Source of the DNA: Nitratidesulfovibrio sp.
GTDB lineage: Bacteria > Desulfobacterota > Desulfovibrionia > Desulfovibrionales > Desulfovibrionaceae
Direction of reading: 5' to 3'
DNA: 64,000 bases
NCBI RefSeq assembly: GCF_040373385.1
Contig: NZ_JBDXXH010000001.1
Coordinates: 184,575-248,574, forward strand
Position 1 is the stretch's first letter. Each line of letters begins with the position of its first letter. Both the position numbers and the translations under genes were made by a program. The notes beneath the pieces are model-generated. The model was not told the origin of the DNA, made no database searches, and saw nothing but the letters and a program-made list of their open reading frames with translations. This document shows positions 9,011 to 17,351 of this stretch, in pieces.

Positions 9011-10288
9011 ATGGCCTTGCCCGCGTCCTTCACGTCGCCGGGCCGTGGCCGCGCCGCCGGGGCGCTGCTGCTGGCACTGATCATCTCCGGCTGTGCATCG
9101 CGCGCGCCGCAGGTTGCGGTTCCCGCGCCGGGCACCCCCGCCGTGACGCAGGCCCCGGCCCCGGCGCGTCCGGCTCTGTCGCTGCCGCCGCTGCCCGCGT
9201 ACACCGAGGCCGCGCCCGACGAAATCCGCGCCGCCATCGCGGCCATGGACCCGCGCAGCCAGGGGCTTGCCTCGTGGAACGACCTGGCCCCGGCCCTGGC
9301 CCAAAGCCTTTCCTACATGGCCACCCGCCCGGCTGGCGGCGTGGCCCTGGACCGCCCGGGCGTTCGCGCGACCAACGCGGACTTCATGGCCGCCCTGCGC
9401 CAACTGTCCGGCCTGCTGCCCGAACTGGATGCCAACCCCGGCCTGCTGGCCGAACGGTTCCGCTGGCTGCGCGTGGACACCGCCTGGACCGGCTACTACG
9501 AGCCGGTGCTGCGCGCCAGCCGCAGCCCCGCGCCCGGCTACGCGCACCCCATTTACCGCACTCCGCCGGACATGCGCGTGACCGAGGTGGCCGCCTCCGG
9601 GTCCGGCAAGCAGCGCATGACCTACCGGGTGGTGAACGGCCCCAAGGGGCGCACGCTGAAGCCGTACTACGACCGCGCGGAAATCGACGCCGGGGCGTTG
9701 CGCGGCAAGGGGCTGGAACTGGCCTGGGCGGCGGACCCGGTGGACGTGTACATCCTTCAGGTGCAGGGCTCCGGCAGGCTGCGCTTTACCGACGGCAGCG
9801 AGGCCCGCGTGCTGTACGCCGCGCAGAACGGGCGGCCCTACGTGTCCATCGGGCGCATCCTGAAGGAACGGGGCGAACTGCCGCCCGACGGGGTGAACAT
9901 GCCCGCCATCCGCCAGTGGCTGGAAAGTCACCCCGCGCAGGCGCGGGAGCTCATGAACACCAACCCCAGCTACGTCTTTTTCCGGCTGGAGGAAGGCCGC
10001 GCCAGCGGTCCGCTGGGGTGCACGGGCAGGCCGCTGACCCCGTGGGTAAGCCTGGCCACGGACCGTTCCGTGCTGCCTTCCGGCGCGCTGGTGGCCTTTT
10101 CCGCCCCGGTGCCGCAGCCAGCGGGCGGCGGTGCCGTGACCGGCCTTGGCCTTGCGCAGGATACCGGCGGGGCCATCAAGGGCTACCGCATCGACCTGTT
10201 CTGCGGCGCGGGCGACCGCGCGTCCGCCGTGGCCGGGCATCTTGATGCGCCAGGACCGGCGTGGCTGCTGCTGCCCCGTACCCGTTAG
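9011..10288 (+). CDS. mltA: Membrane-bound lytic murein transglycosylase A
   Basis: About 425 residues. A lipoprotein signal (hydrophobic stretch then LIISGC, Cys at about residue 28) anchors it to a membrane. The MltA barrel domain follows, with WTGYYEPV and the YTPPDMR-like region, then a C-terminal 3D domain with AQDTGGAIKG and a conserved DLFCGAG holding the catalytic-type Asp residues. It cleaves peptidoglycan glycan strands to 1,6-anhydromuropeptides. The start is uncertain: the chosen ATG gives a normal signal peptide but has no clear ribosome binding site, while an in-frame ATG at 8912 would add 33 residues. Its stop codon begins a long hairpin element. Confidence 0.88.
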   Translation: MALPASFTSPGRGRAAGALLLALIISGCASRAPQVAVPAPGTPAVTQAPAPARPALSLPPLPAYTEAAPDEIRAAIAAMDPRSQGLASWNDLAPALAQSLSYMATRPAGGVALDRPGVRATNADFMAALRQLSGLLPELDANPGLLAERFRWLRVDTAWTGYYEPVLRASRSPAPGYAHPIYRTPPDMRVTEVAASGSGKQRMTYRVVNGPKGRTLKPYYDRAEIDAGALRGKGLELAWAADPVDVYILQVQGSGRLRFTDGSEARVLYAAQNGRPYVSIGRILKERGELPPDGVNMPAIRQWLESHPAQARELMNTNPSYVFFRLEEGRASGPLGCTGRPLTPWVSLATDRSVLPSGALVAFSAPVPQPAGGGAVTGLGLAQDTGGAIKGYRIDLFCGAGDRASAVAGHLDAPGPAWLLLPRTR

Positions 10289-10486
10289 GGGCCGTTTCCA
10301 AATAGTCCTTTCGCCCGTTGGCGACGTCAAACTTCACCTGCCGTATCGGTCAAATACGATAAGAGTACGCGCTGCGGTCCCTATCCGTAAGGTTCGCTCC
10401 ACTCACCTAACGGCTAGGGCACTCCCTCATGGCAGGCTCGTTTTCCTTGCCAACGAACGAAAATCCTAATTTGGAAACAGCCCCTG
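10286..10486. repeat. Stop-codon-anchored hairpin element, copy 1 (after mltA)
   Basis: About 200 bp. Outer arms 10288-10322 and 10450-10484 pair over about 35 bp with few mismatches. Inside the 5' arm is CGTCAAAC and just before the 3' arm is CGTTTTCCTTGCC. An inner pair CCTGCC/GGCAGG and a CACTCCCT motif lie between. This copy alone also carries a roughly 45 bp insert with its own CCGTAAG...CTAACGG hairpin, also seen at 19165-19240. Confidence 0.8.
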
Positions 10487-10526
10487 TGGAGAGCAAACGG
10501 TAAGGCCATCTGCACAGGAGACCTTC

Positions 10527-12185
10527 ATGGACCCACGCCCGTCCTCCGAACGCATTCCCGCCATCCTCGTGGTGGACGACGACCCGGTGGCCCGCACCGC
10601 CATGTGCGGCTACCTGCGCGATGCGGGCTATGCCGTGCGCGAGGCGGGCGGCGGCGCCGATGCGCTGGCCCTGTTCGACGAGCGCGGCGCCGATGCGGTG
10701 CTGCTGGACTGGCGCATGCCCGGCAAGAGCGGGGCCGAGGTGCTGCCCTGCATCGCCGCGCAGGACCCCACGGTGCCGGTCATCGTGGTGTCCGGCACCA
10801 GCGAGGTGCGCGAACTGGCGCGGGCCTTGCGCCTGGGCGCATGGGACTTCGTGATCAAGCCCATCGAGGACATGGCCGTGCTCGACAGGGCGCTGGTGCG
10901 TTGCCTGCTGCGGGCAGAACTGCTGCGCGAGCAGGGCCGCCGCCGCGAAACCCTGGAGGGGCTGGTGCGCCGTCGCACCGAAGACCTGGAGGACGCCAAC
11001 CGCCGCCTGCGGCGGGAAATCGCCGAGCGCAGGGAGTTCGAACGGGCCCTGGCGGAAAGCGAGGAACGTTTCCGCCAGTTGATGGAGAACACCAGCGAGG
11101 TGTTCTGGGTGCGCGATCTTGCCAGCGACCGGCTGCTGTACCTTTCTCCGGCCTATGAAACGGTCTGGGGGCGTCCGGTGCAGGACGCCATGCGGGGCGA
11201 CGGTCCGCGCCTGGGCACCGTGCACCCCGACGACAGGAACGCGGTGGAGACCGCCATGGCGGGCATCGCCACGTCGGCCACCCCTGTCGACGCAGAGTTC
11301 CGCATCGTGCGGCCCGGCGGCGAGGTGCGCTGGGTGCATGCGCGGGCCTTTCCCGTGCGCGACGGAGACGGCAACGTCTACCGCGTGGCCGGGGTGGCCG
11401 AGGATGTCACCGCCCGCCGCAAGGCGGAAGAGGACATTCGCGCCTCGCTGCGCGAAAAGGAGATTCTGCTGCGCGAGGTGCACCACCGGGTCAAGAACAA
11501 CCTGCAACTCATCGTCAGCCTGCTGAACTTGCAGGCGGCCTATGCCGACGGGGCCGCCGACCGCGAGCGGTTCATCGAAAGCCGCAACCGCGTGGCCTCC
11601 ATGGCCCTGGCGCACGAGGAACTGTACCGCGCCAACGACCTGGCCAGCGTGAACGTTGCCGACTACGTGGAGCGGCTGGCGCGCAAGCTGGTGCAGGCGT
11701 CGGTGGATGCCGAGGTGGCACTGGCGCTGGACCTGCCGCCGCTGTACCTGCCGGTGTCGGCGGCCATCCCCTGCGGGCTGATTCTCAACGAACTGGTCAC
11801 CAACGCCATCAAGCACGCCTTTCCCGGTAGGGACGCGGGGCGTATCGCCATAGCCGCCCGGCGTGAGGGACGGCAGGTGGAGGTGCGCGTCACCGACGAT
11901 GGGGTGGGGCTGCCGGAAGGCTTCGACCCTGCCGGGGGTGCCACGCTGGGCATGCAGTTGGTGGGCAGCCTGGTGGCGCAACTGGGCGGGCGGCTGGAGG
12001 TGGCATCCGGTCCTGCGGGGGCCAGCTTTGTGGTGCGTTTCGAGGAAAACGAGGCCGAACCCTACGGGACGGAGGCGCCCGGTGCCCCCGATACGCAAGG
12101 CGTGCCGGGTGGAGCGGATGCGCGGGACCCGTTGCGGGCCTGGTCTGGACTGGCTGGCGAGTTCATCGGCCCGGACACCGAGTAG
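10527..12185 (+). CDS. Receiver-PAS-histidine kinase (HisKA_2 type)
   Basis: A 552-residue soluble hybrid sensor. Residues 12-125 form a receiver with acidic VVDDDP, phosphoacceptor D61 (LLDWRMPG) and K111. A coiled coil (about 125-185) leads into a PAS domain (about 180-300). The dimerisation box has EVHHRVKNNLQL with the phosphorylatable His at about 319, the HWE/HisKA_2 class, followed by a HATPase domain with NELVTNAIKH (N-box) and TDDGVGLP. The C-terminal 45 residues are Gly/Pro-rich. The N-terminal receiver implies input from another kinase. There is no transmembrane segment and no partner regulator next to it. AGGAG precedes the ATG by 6 bp. Confidence 0.92.
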   Translation: MDPRPSSERIPAILVVDDDPVARTAMCGYLRDAGYAVREAGGGADALALFDERGADAVLLDWRMPGKSGAEVLPCIAAQDPTVPVIVVSGTSEVRELARALRLGAWDFVIKPIEDMAVLDRALVRCLLRAELLREQGRRRETLEGLVRRRTEDLEDANRRLRREIAERREFERALAESEERFRQLMENTSEVFWVRDLASDRLLYLSPAYETVWGRPVQDAMRGDGPRLGTVHPDDRNAVETAMAGIATSATPVDAEFRIVRPGGEVRWVHARAFPVRDGDGNVYRVAGVAEDVTARRKAEEDIRASLREKEILLREVHHRVKNNLQLIVSLLNLQAAYADGAADRERFIESRNRVASMALAHEELYRANDLASVNVADYVERLARKLVQASVDAEVALALDLPPLYLPVSAAIPCGLILNELVTNAIKHAFPGRDAGRIAIAARREGRQVEVRVTDDGVGLPEGFDPAGGATLGMQLVGSLVAQLGGRLEVASGPAGASFVVRFEENEAEPYGTEAPGAPDTQGVPGGADARDPLRAWSGLAGEFIGPDTE

Positions 12186-12962
12186 CGGACCGTCAGACCG
12201 CGAAACTGGCAGACCGCGAAACCGGCAGGCCACGAAACTGGCGGGCAACGGGACTGGCGGACTGGCGACCGTGCGCCCCGTTGCATTGGCGCGCTGGTGG
12301 CGGGTTGTCGGGTAGTGCGGCGGGTGCTCGCTGGGGATTTTGGGAGTTCTCACGCGCCGATCGCATGTGGAACGTTTTTTTAGCGTCAGTCCATGTACTT
12401 TTTTTCCCATTCACCCGGTTTTGCCTTGACTTGGCAAGCTGCCGGGCGGAACATGCCCTTGCACCGACCGGACGCTCAACGAGCGCCATACGGCCGATGC
12501 ATGCCGAAATCTCCGTGCTGCGCCACATGGCGCGGGAGGCCAGGCCATGCGTTCACGCCGTGTCATGCCCGCCTTTCATCTTTCTTCCCTCTACGCCCAT
12601 CGGACGCAGTCGTCCCTTTCTCCGGCCCAGTGCCGCATGTCCGTCACGCGGTACCGACTGGCGCGACTGGCCCGGCTGGCGCGCGCGGACCGCTTCGTTC
12701 CTCCCCCGGCCATCTCCGGACAGCCTCGCGTCCGTGCCGCCTGCAGGGCATCACGCCGGGCGGTCGCGTCCGCTTTCCGCCCCTTCCCGCTTCCCCATGC
12801 GGCGGGGCCGTCCCGTATCCAGTCATGCCGTATACATACCCCGTGCCGCTCCGGCGGCGCCCTGCAACGCGCCGCCATTTCCGCCTCGCGGGGTGCGGCA
12901 CAAACCCGGTGGACGACGGAAGCCGCCTGCCGATCCTGTCGGGCCAGGCCCGAGGAGGCACC
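12186..12962. other. Long intergenic region with tandem repeats
   Basis: No gene-like frame is present. Positions about 12190-12275 hold five imperfect copies of a 15-16 bp unit around CAGACCGCGAAACTGG. A relatively AT-rich patch with T-runs lies at about 12370-12425. A TTGACT box at about 12427 could be a -35 for the small gene downstream, but no convincing -10 follows. Confidence 0.5.
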
Positions 12963-13055
12963 ATGAGTTTCGCGGATATCGGTTCCATTGTCGGTGGTAT
13001 CGTCGTGCTTGGACTCATTGGGTACTTCATGTATGTCAAGGTGTTGAAGCACTAG
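12963..13055 (+). CDS. 30-residue single-pass membrane peptide
   Basis: A very short gene with a strong GAGGAGG Shine-Dalgarno at the right spacing and a good terminator 105 bp downstream, which together make translation likely. The peptide starts MSFADIGSIVGG, has one hydrophobic helix of about 18 residues and ends in a basic VKVLKH tail, so an N-out/C-in single-pass inner-membrane topology is expected. Peptides of this size often stabilise membrane complexes (CydX- or KdpF-like), but no homology is claimed and no partner is adjacent. The ferrosome-like locus begins 450 bp downstream. Confidence 0.7.
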   Translation: MSFADIGSIVGGIVVLGLIGYFMYVKVLKH

Positions 13056-13161
13056 CGCAACACCGGACGCATCGAACGCATCGACCCGGCCACCAGCCCA
13101 CCGGCCCACCGGCCAGCCCTGCCAGACCGACCGGCGTACCTGCCCCGCCGATGCCCATACC

Positions 13162-13195
13162 GGCGCCCTTCACCTGCGTGAAGGGCGCCGTTTTT
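13162..13195 (+). terminator. Strong intrinsic terminator
   Basis: Twelve base pairs, GGCGCCCTTCAC paired with GTGAAGGGCGCC around a 4-base loop, followed by GTTTTTAG. It terminates the transcript of the 30-residue peptide gene and insulates the locus downstream. Confidence 0.9.
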
Positions 13196-13226
13196 AGTTG
13201 TGTAAAGAGAACGGTAGGTTGAAGTT

Positions 13227-13271
13227 GATCGTGATAATCAGCCACAAAAATGAAAAAATATTGTCACGATC
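13227..13271. promoter_or_regulatory. Inverted repeat with Fur-like GATAATC core
   Basis: GATCGTGATAAT (from 13227) and ATATTGTCACGATC (to 13271) are near-perfect inverted half-sites about 20 bp apart, in an unusually AT-rich patch upstream of the ATPase locus. The left arm contains GTGATAATCA, close to half of a Fur box. Binding by Fur or another dimeric regulator is inference. Confidence 0.45.
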
Positions 13272-13353
13272 CGGTGACGGGTGCTAGCGTTGGCGAATCC
13301 GTATTTTCCGCCCTTGCCGGTCGACTTTGGCCGGACAGGACGGGGAAGGGGCA

Positions 13354-13383
13354 TTGACAGTGATTTTCGATATCAAATAAGGT
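13354..13383 (+). promoter_or_regulatory. Candidate promoter with overlapping Fur-box-like site
   Basis: TTGACA at about 13354 is followed after 17 bp by ATAAGG, a plausible -10. The spacer TGATTTTCGATATCA is a 7-1-7 partial palindrome similar to the Fur consensus TGATAATnATTATCA (about 10 of 14 positions). Repression by Fur would fit an iron-related operon downstream. Confidence 0.45.
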
Positions 13384-13424
13384 GGCGAACCCGCACGGCA
13401 CCGGGCTGGCGTGGATGCTGCCGG

Positions 13425-13467
13425 GCATGGGCTGAACATGGGCCGAACATGGGCCGAACATGGGCCG
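13425..13467. repeat. Four tandem 11 bp repeats
   Basis: Units of GAACATGGGCC lie in the untranslated leader of the ferrosome-like operon, between promoter and first gene. Copy number may vary between strains. Confidence 0.7.
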
Positions 13468-13503
13468 GACGCGTGACGGCGCACTCATCACAAGGAGACG
13501 GGA

Positions 13504-13782
13504 ATGAACGAGAGCTACAAGTACGGGTTGTATTTCGTGGGCGGCGTGGCGCTGGGCGCCCTTGGCGCGGTGATGCTGGGCCGGGGCAAGTTCGACATCC
13601 GTCCTGCCATGGCCGACCTGCTGAGCCATGGCTTCGACCTGAAGGACAAGGCCTCTGCCTATGCGGAAACCGTGCGCGAGCATATGGAAGACATCGTGGC
13701 CGAGGCCGAGCACGTGCACAAGCAGCGCAAGGACGCCGCCGAAACCGCCGCGCCCGAAGCTGCCGAAGCCGCCAAGGCCTAG
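13504..13782 (+). CDS. Small membrane-anchored protein of a ferrosome-like locus
   Basis: 92 residues: a hydrophobic, Gly-rich helix at residues 8-26 (a YtxH-like VGGVALGALGAVMLG stretch), then a soluble, charged, largely helical tail ending in an Ala/Glu-rich segment. AAGGAGA precedes the ATG by 5-6 bp. It is the first gene of a set with a P1B-type ATPase 60 bp downstream and a second RxR-motif protein. Ferrosome clusters generally include a small hydrophobic protein (FezA) next to the ATPase; equating this gene with that role is inference from position. Confidence 0.7.
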   Translation: MNESYKYGLYFVGGVALGALGAVMLGRGKFDIRPAMADLLSHGFDLKDKASAYAETVREHMEDIVAEAEHVHKQRKDAAETAAPEAAEAAKA

Positions 13783-13843
13783 CCGGATCTGAACGAACAG
13801 GCTCCGGATCACCCTTCGACCAAATCCGCAACGGACGAGGCGC

Positions 13844-16804
13844 ATGGACTATCGCATAGCACACGAACTGCCGGGGCGCCTGCGCCTGCGCTGCGCCCCC
13901 GGTTCGTTTTCCCAGGACCGGGCGCAGGACCTTGTGGCCCGCATCGTGGCCGTTGACGGCGTGGCAGAGGCGCACGCCACCGCCACCACCGGCAGCGTGC
14001 TGGTACGCTACGCCCGTCCCGCCGCGCGGGGCGAGGTGCTGGCCGTGGTGGACGGCTTTGTGGCCGGGGGCGCAGCGCGCCGTACGCCGGGCAGAAAGGC
14101 CGAGGCTTCCGAACACCCGGGCGGGGCGCGCGCGTCTGCGGACAGGTCACCGGAGAAGCCCGGCGGCAAGTCCGATGCCAAGGGTGGCCGGGGCAAGGGC
14201 AGGGCGGCAGGCATGTCTGCCGGTCCGTCATCGGGCAATGTCGGCCCTGCCGCCGTTGCTGCCCGCAAGGCGCGCGGCCCCATGGGGGCGCACCTGCCGC
14301 CGGGGGCTCCCGGCATGGCCGGTTTGCACGGCATGGCTCTGGACGGTGCAGCCCTGTCGGCTGGCGCGCCGGGCGTGGCCGGGTTGGGCGGACTGAACGG
14401 ACTGGCCATGGCCGGTGCCGCGCCTGGCGCGGGCGGGTTGATCCGCTACCTGATCCTGCGCCCCTTCCTGCCGCGCATCGTGCGCATGGTTTCCGCCTTC
14501 TTCCGCGCGTTGCCCTTCCTGCTCAAGGGGGGGCGTTCGCTGGCATCGGGCCGTCTCAACGTGGACGTGCTGGACGCGGCGGCGCTGGGCATCTCGCTGG
14601 TGCGGGGCGATTTCCGCTCCGTGGGGCTGATCACCGCGCTGTTCGCCGTGGGCGAATTCCTGGAGGAATGGACCCGCAAGAAGTCGCGCGAAAGCCTGGC
14701 CGAAAGCCTGGCCATTGACGTGGACACCGTGTGGGTGAAGCGTGGCGAGGCAGAGGTGCAGGTGCCCCTTTCCGCCCTGGCCGACGACGACCTGGTGGTC
14801 GTGCGGGCCGGGTCGTCCATTCCCGTGGACGGCGTGGTGGCCGAGGGCGAGGCCATGGTCAACCAGACCTCCATGACCGGCGAGCCGCTGGCCGTGGCCC
14901 GGCGCGCCGGGGCATCGGTCTACGCGGGCACGGTGGTGGAGGAAGGGCGGCTGGACATTCGGCCCACCGGCGTGGGGTCTGCAACGCGCATCAACCAGAT
15001 CGTGGGCTTCATTGAGCGATCCGAGGCCCTGAAGGCAAACGTGCAGGGCAAGGCGGAACGCCTGGCCGACGCCATCGTGCCGTACAGTTTCCTGTTAGCG
15101 GGCGGGGTGTGGGCAGTCACCCGCGACGTGGCCCGCGCCGCGTCGGTGCTGTTGGTGGACTATTCGTGCGCCATCCGCCTGGCCACGCCCCTGGCCATCC
15201 TGACCGGCATGCGCGAAGGTGCCCGCCACGGCGTGCTCATCAAGGGTGGCCGGTTCATCGAGGGGCTGGCGGGCGCGGATACCGTGGTCTTCGACAAGAC
15301 GGGCACCCTCACCGAGGCGCGTCCCCGCGTGGCCGAGGTCATCTCGCTGAACGGGCATGGCCGCGACGACGTGCTGCGCCTGGCCGCCTGCCTTGAAGAG
15401 CATTTTCCCCATCCCGTGGCCCGCGCCGTGGTGCGCAAGGCCGAACAGGAAGCGTTGGACCACCAGGAAGAACACGCCGAGGTCGAATACGTGGTGGCCC
15501 ACGGCATCGCCTCGCGCCTGCGCGGCAAGCGCGTGCTGGTGGGCAGCCGCCACTTCGTCCACGAGGACGAAGGCGTGCCCCTGGACGAATTCCTGCCGGT
15601 GGTCAACGAATGGGCCGCCAAGGGCTATTCCATCCTGCACCTGGCCATCGGCGGCAAACTGGCGGGCATCTTGTGCATTGAAGACCCGTTGCGGACAGAG
15701 GCCGCCGAGGTGGTGCGCGGCCTGCGCGAACAGGGTGTGAAACGCATCGTCATGCTGACCGGCGACGGGCCGGTGACGGCGGCTGCGGTGGCCAACGCCG
15801 TGGGCGTGGACGAATGGCGCGCCCAGGTGCTGCCCGCCGACAAGGCCGACATCGTGCGGCAGTTGCAGGCCGAGGGCGGCAAGGTGGTCATGGTGGGCGA
15901 CGGCATCAACGATTCGCCTGCCCTGTCCGCCGCCGACGTGGGCGTGTCCCTGCGCGACGGGGCCGACCTTGCCCGCGAGGTGGCCGACGTGGTGCTTTCC
16001 GGCAACGACCTTGCGGAACTGCTGGTGGCGCGCCACCTGGCAAAGGCAACCCTGCGGCGCATCCACCTGAACTTCGGGTCCATCATGGGGCTGAATTCGG
16101 CCTTCATGGCCCTTGGCCTGGTGGGCCGGGCGCAACCCGGCATGCTGGCCCTGCTGCACAACCTGACCACCGTGGGCGTGGCCCTGAACGCCATGCGGCC
16201 CATGCTGGGCAATGGCGCGGCGGAAGGGCGGCGCGGCGCGGATCGCAAGCCGGGCGTGATGGCATTGCCCGTTGGCATGACCGGCGAGGCAGCTGCCGAT
16301 CCGGTTGCCGCAGCGGTTTCGCCCGCCGCACGGGTTGCGGCGGGGGTGGCCGGTGCTGGTGCCGCCGTCAGGGCCGCGCTGAAGGCCACCGCGCAGGGCG
16401 CTGCCAAGGCGGTGGGTTCCATGACGCGCAAGGCCCGGGCGGCTGGTGAGACGGACATCGCCACGCAGGGCAAGGATCCCGACAAGGCCCCGGCCAAGGC
16501 TCCGGTCAAGACTGGAAAACCGGCGAAGGCTGGCAAGCAGGGCAAGGCCGCCGGAGCGGCGAACGCCGCGCGGGCCAAGGCTGCGGGGGCCGCAGACGCC
16601 ACTGCCACCGCCGTGGCAACGGCAGAGGTGAAGACCGCGCCGGAACGCTCCGGCAAGTCCGGCGTCAAGGCCACGAAATCCGCCAAGCCCGCCAAGTCGG
16701 CCAAGACCACAACGCCCAGGACCACAAAGCCCGGGACCGTCAAGGGCGGAACCAAGGCCACCGGCAAGGCTGCCCGCAAGGCCAGCGGTTCCGGCTCGGC
16801 ATAA
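13844..16804 (+). CDS. P1B-6-like metal-transporting P-type ATPase with Ala/Lys-rich tail
   Basis: 986 residues, much longer than the usual 650-750. The N-terminus has an HMA-like fold without CxxC; instead it begins RIAHELPGRLRLR, the Arg motif I associate with ferrosome FezB/FezC proteins. A Gly/Ala/Lys linker (about 80-200) precedes the ATPase core: MTGEPLA, transmembrane motif SCA at residues 441-443 in place of CPC, DKTGT with phosphorylated D484, the HPVA loop and GDGIND at 685-690. SCA defines group P1B-6, linked to iron loading. Residues from about 790 to the end are low-complexity Ala/Lys/Thr with PAK-type repeats resembling histone H1 tails. It is followed by a second RxR protein. 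Confidence 0.88.
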   Translation: MDYRIAHELPGRLRLRCAPGSFSQDRAQDLVARIVAVDGVAEAHATATTGSVLVRYARPAARGEVLAVVDGFVAGGAARRTPGRKAEASEHPGGARASADRSPEKPGGKSDAKGGRGKGRAAGMSAGPSSGNVGPAAVAARKARGPMGAHLPPGAPGMAGLHGMALDGAALSAGAPGVAGLGGLNGLAMAGAAPGAGGLIRYLILRPFLPRIVRMVSAFFRALPFLLKGGRSLASGRLNVDVLDAAALGISLVRGDFRSVGLITALFAVGEFLEEWTRKKSRESLAESLAIDVDTVWVKRGEAEVQVPLSALADDDLVVVRAGSSIPVDGVVAEGEAMVNQTSMTGEPLAVARRAGASVYAGTVVEEGRLDIRPTGVGSATRINQIVGFIERSEALKANVQGKAERLADAIVPYSFLLAGGVWAVTRDVARAASVLLVDYSCAIRLATPLAILTGMREGARHGVLIKGGRFIEGLAGADTVVFDKTGTLTEARPRVAEVISLNGHGRDDVLRLAACLEEHFPHPVARAVVRKAEQEALDHQEEHAEVEYVVAHGIASRLRGKRVLVGSRHFVHEDEGVPLDEFLPVVNEWAAKGYSILHLAIGGKLAGILCIEDPLRTEAAEVVRGLREQGVKRIVMLTGDGPVTAAAVANAVGVDEWRAQVLPADKADIVRQLQAEGGKVVMVGDGINDSPALSAADVGVSLRDGADLAREVADVVLSGNDLAELLVARHLAKATLRRIHLNFGSIMGLNSAFMALGLVGRAQPGMLALLHNLTTVGVALNAMRPMLGNGAAEGRRGADRKPGVMALPVGMTGEAAADPVAAAVSPAARVAAGVAGAGAAVRAALKATAQGAAKAVGSMTRKARAAGETDIATQGKDPDKAPAKAPVKTGKPAKAGKQGKAAGAANAARAKAAGAADATATAVATAEVKTAPERSGKSGVKATKSAKPAKSAKTTTPRTTKPGTVKGGTKATGKAARKASGSGSA

Positions 16805-16855
16805 CGGACGCATCCGCAGCAGGGCCGCGCCCGGCGCGGCAAGGAGAGGTGGATC

Positions 16856-17293
16856 ATGATCAGCAGCTTCATCGACGGCAGGGTGCGCATCCGGTGCGAT
16901 GCGCTGCGCAATCCGGAGGCGGCCGCCGCCATCGAAGGCACCCTGCGCGAAACGCCGGGCGTGCTTTCCGCCACGGCCAACCCGCGCACCGGCGGCCTGC
17001 TGGTGGAGTACGACCCGGACGCCGTGACCCAGGAACAGTTGCTGGAAGCGGCCAAGATGCTGGAAGCCTTTGCGGCGCAGGAACCGGCGGCCCCGAAGAA
17101 ATCGTGTTGCTGCCGCCGCCTGACCAAGGCCGAGGCCATGCGCATCTCCAAGCGGGGCATGGCCGGATCACTGGCGGCGCTGGTGCTGTTCGGGCTGGCC
17201 GGGCGCGAGCGGGCGCATATCGTGGCGGGCGGGCTGTTCCTGGCCTTCAACGCTTACCATCTGTACGCATATCGCAAGCGCGTGATGGCCTGA
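16856..17293 (+). CDS. RxR-motif HMA-like membrane protein (FezC-like)
   Basis: 145 residues with a good AAGGAGAGG ribosome binding site. Residues 1-70 look like a heavy-metal-associated fold without CxxC, starting ISSFIDGRVRIRC and thus sharing the GR-x-R-x-R pattern of the ATPase upstream. A CCC cluster lies at 84-86, followed by two hydrophobic helices (about 102-117 and 121-138) and a basic end. The layout matches FezC-like accessory proteins, which share the Arg motif with the ferrosome ATPase. Its exact function is unknown. The gene lies 52 bp after the ATPase gene and is surely co-transcribed. Confidence 0.75.
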   Translation: MISSFIDGRVRIRCDALRNPEAAAAIEGTLRETPGVLSATANPRTGGLLVEYDPDAVTQEQLLEAAKMLEAFAAQEPAAPKKSCCCRRLTKAEAMRISKRGMAGSLAALVLFGLAGRERAHIVAGGLFLAFNAYHLYAYRKRVMA

Positions 17294-17294
17294 T

Positions 17295-17348
17295 CGGGTT
17301 GGTTTTTCCGCTCATTGGTGACGAACGGAAAGCCTGATTTGGCCGCAG
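17295..17348 (+). repeat. Possible relic of the hairpin element
   Basis: Directly after the stop codon comes TTTTTCCG, then GACGAACGGAAAGCCTGATTTGG, which closely resembles the 3' arm of the mltA element (CGAACGAAAATCCTAATTTGG). The conserved inner motifs are missing, so this is at best a truncated or decayed copy. Confidence 0.4.
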
Positions 17349-17351
17349 CCG

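Noticed and set aside
12281-13222. Long frames spanning the small membrane peptide gene
   Set aside because: No ribosome binding site at their starts and Arg/Pro-rich composition; only the 30-codon frame has coding signals.
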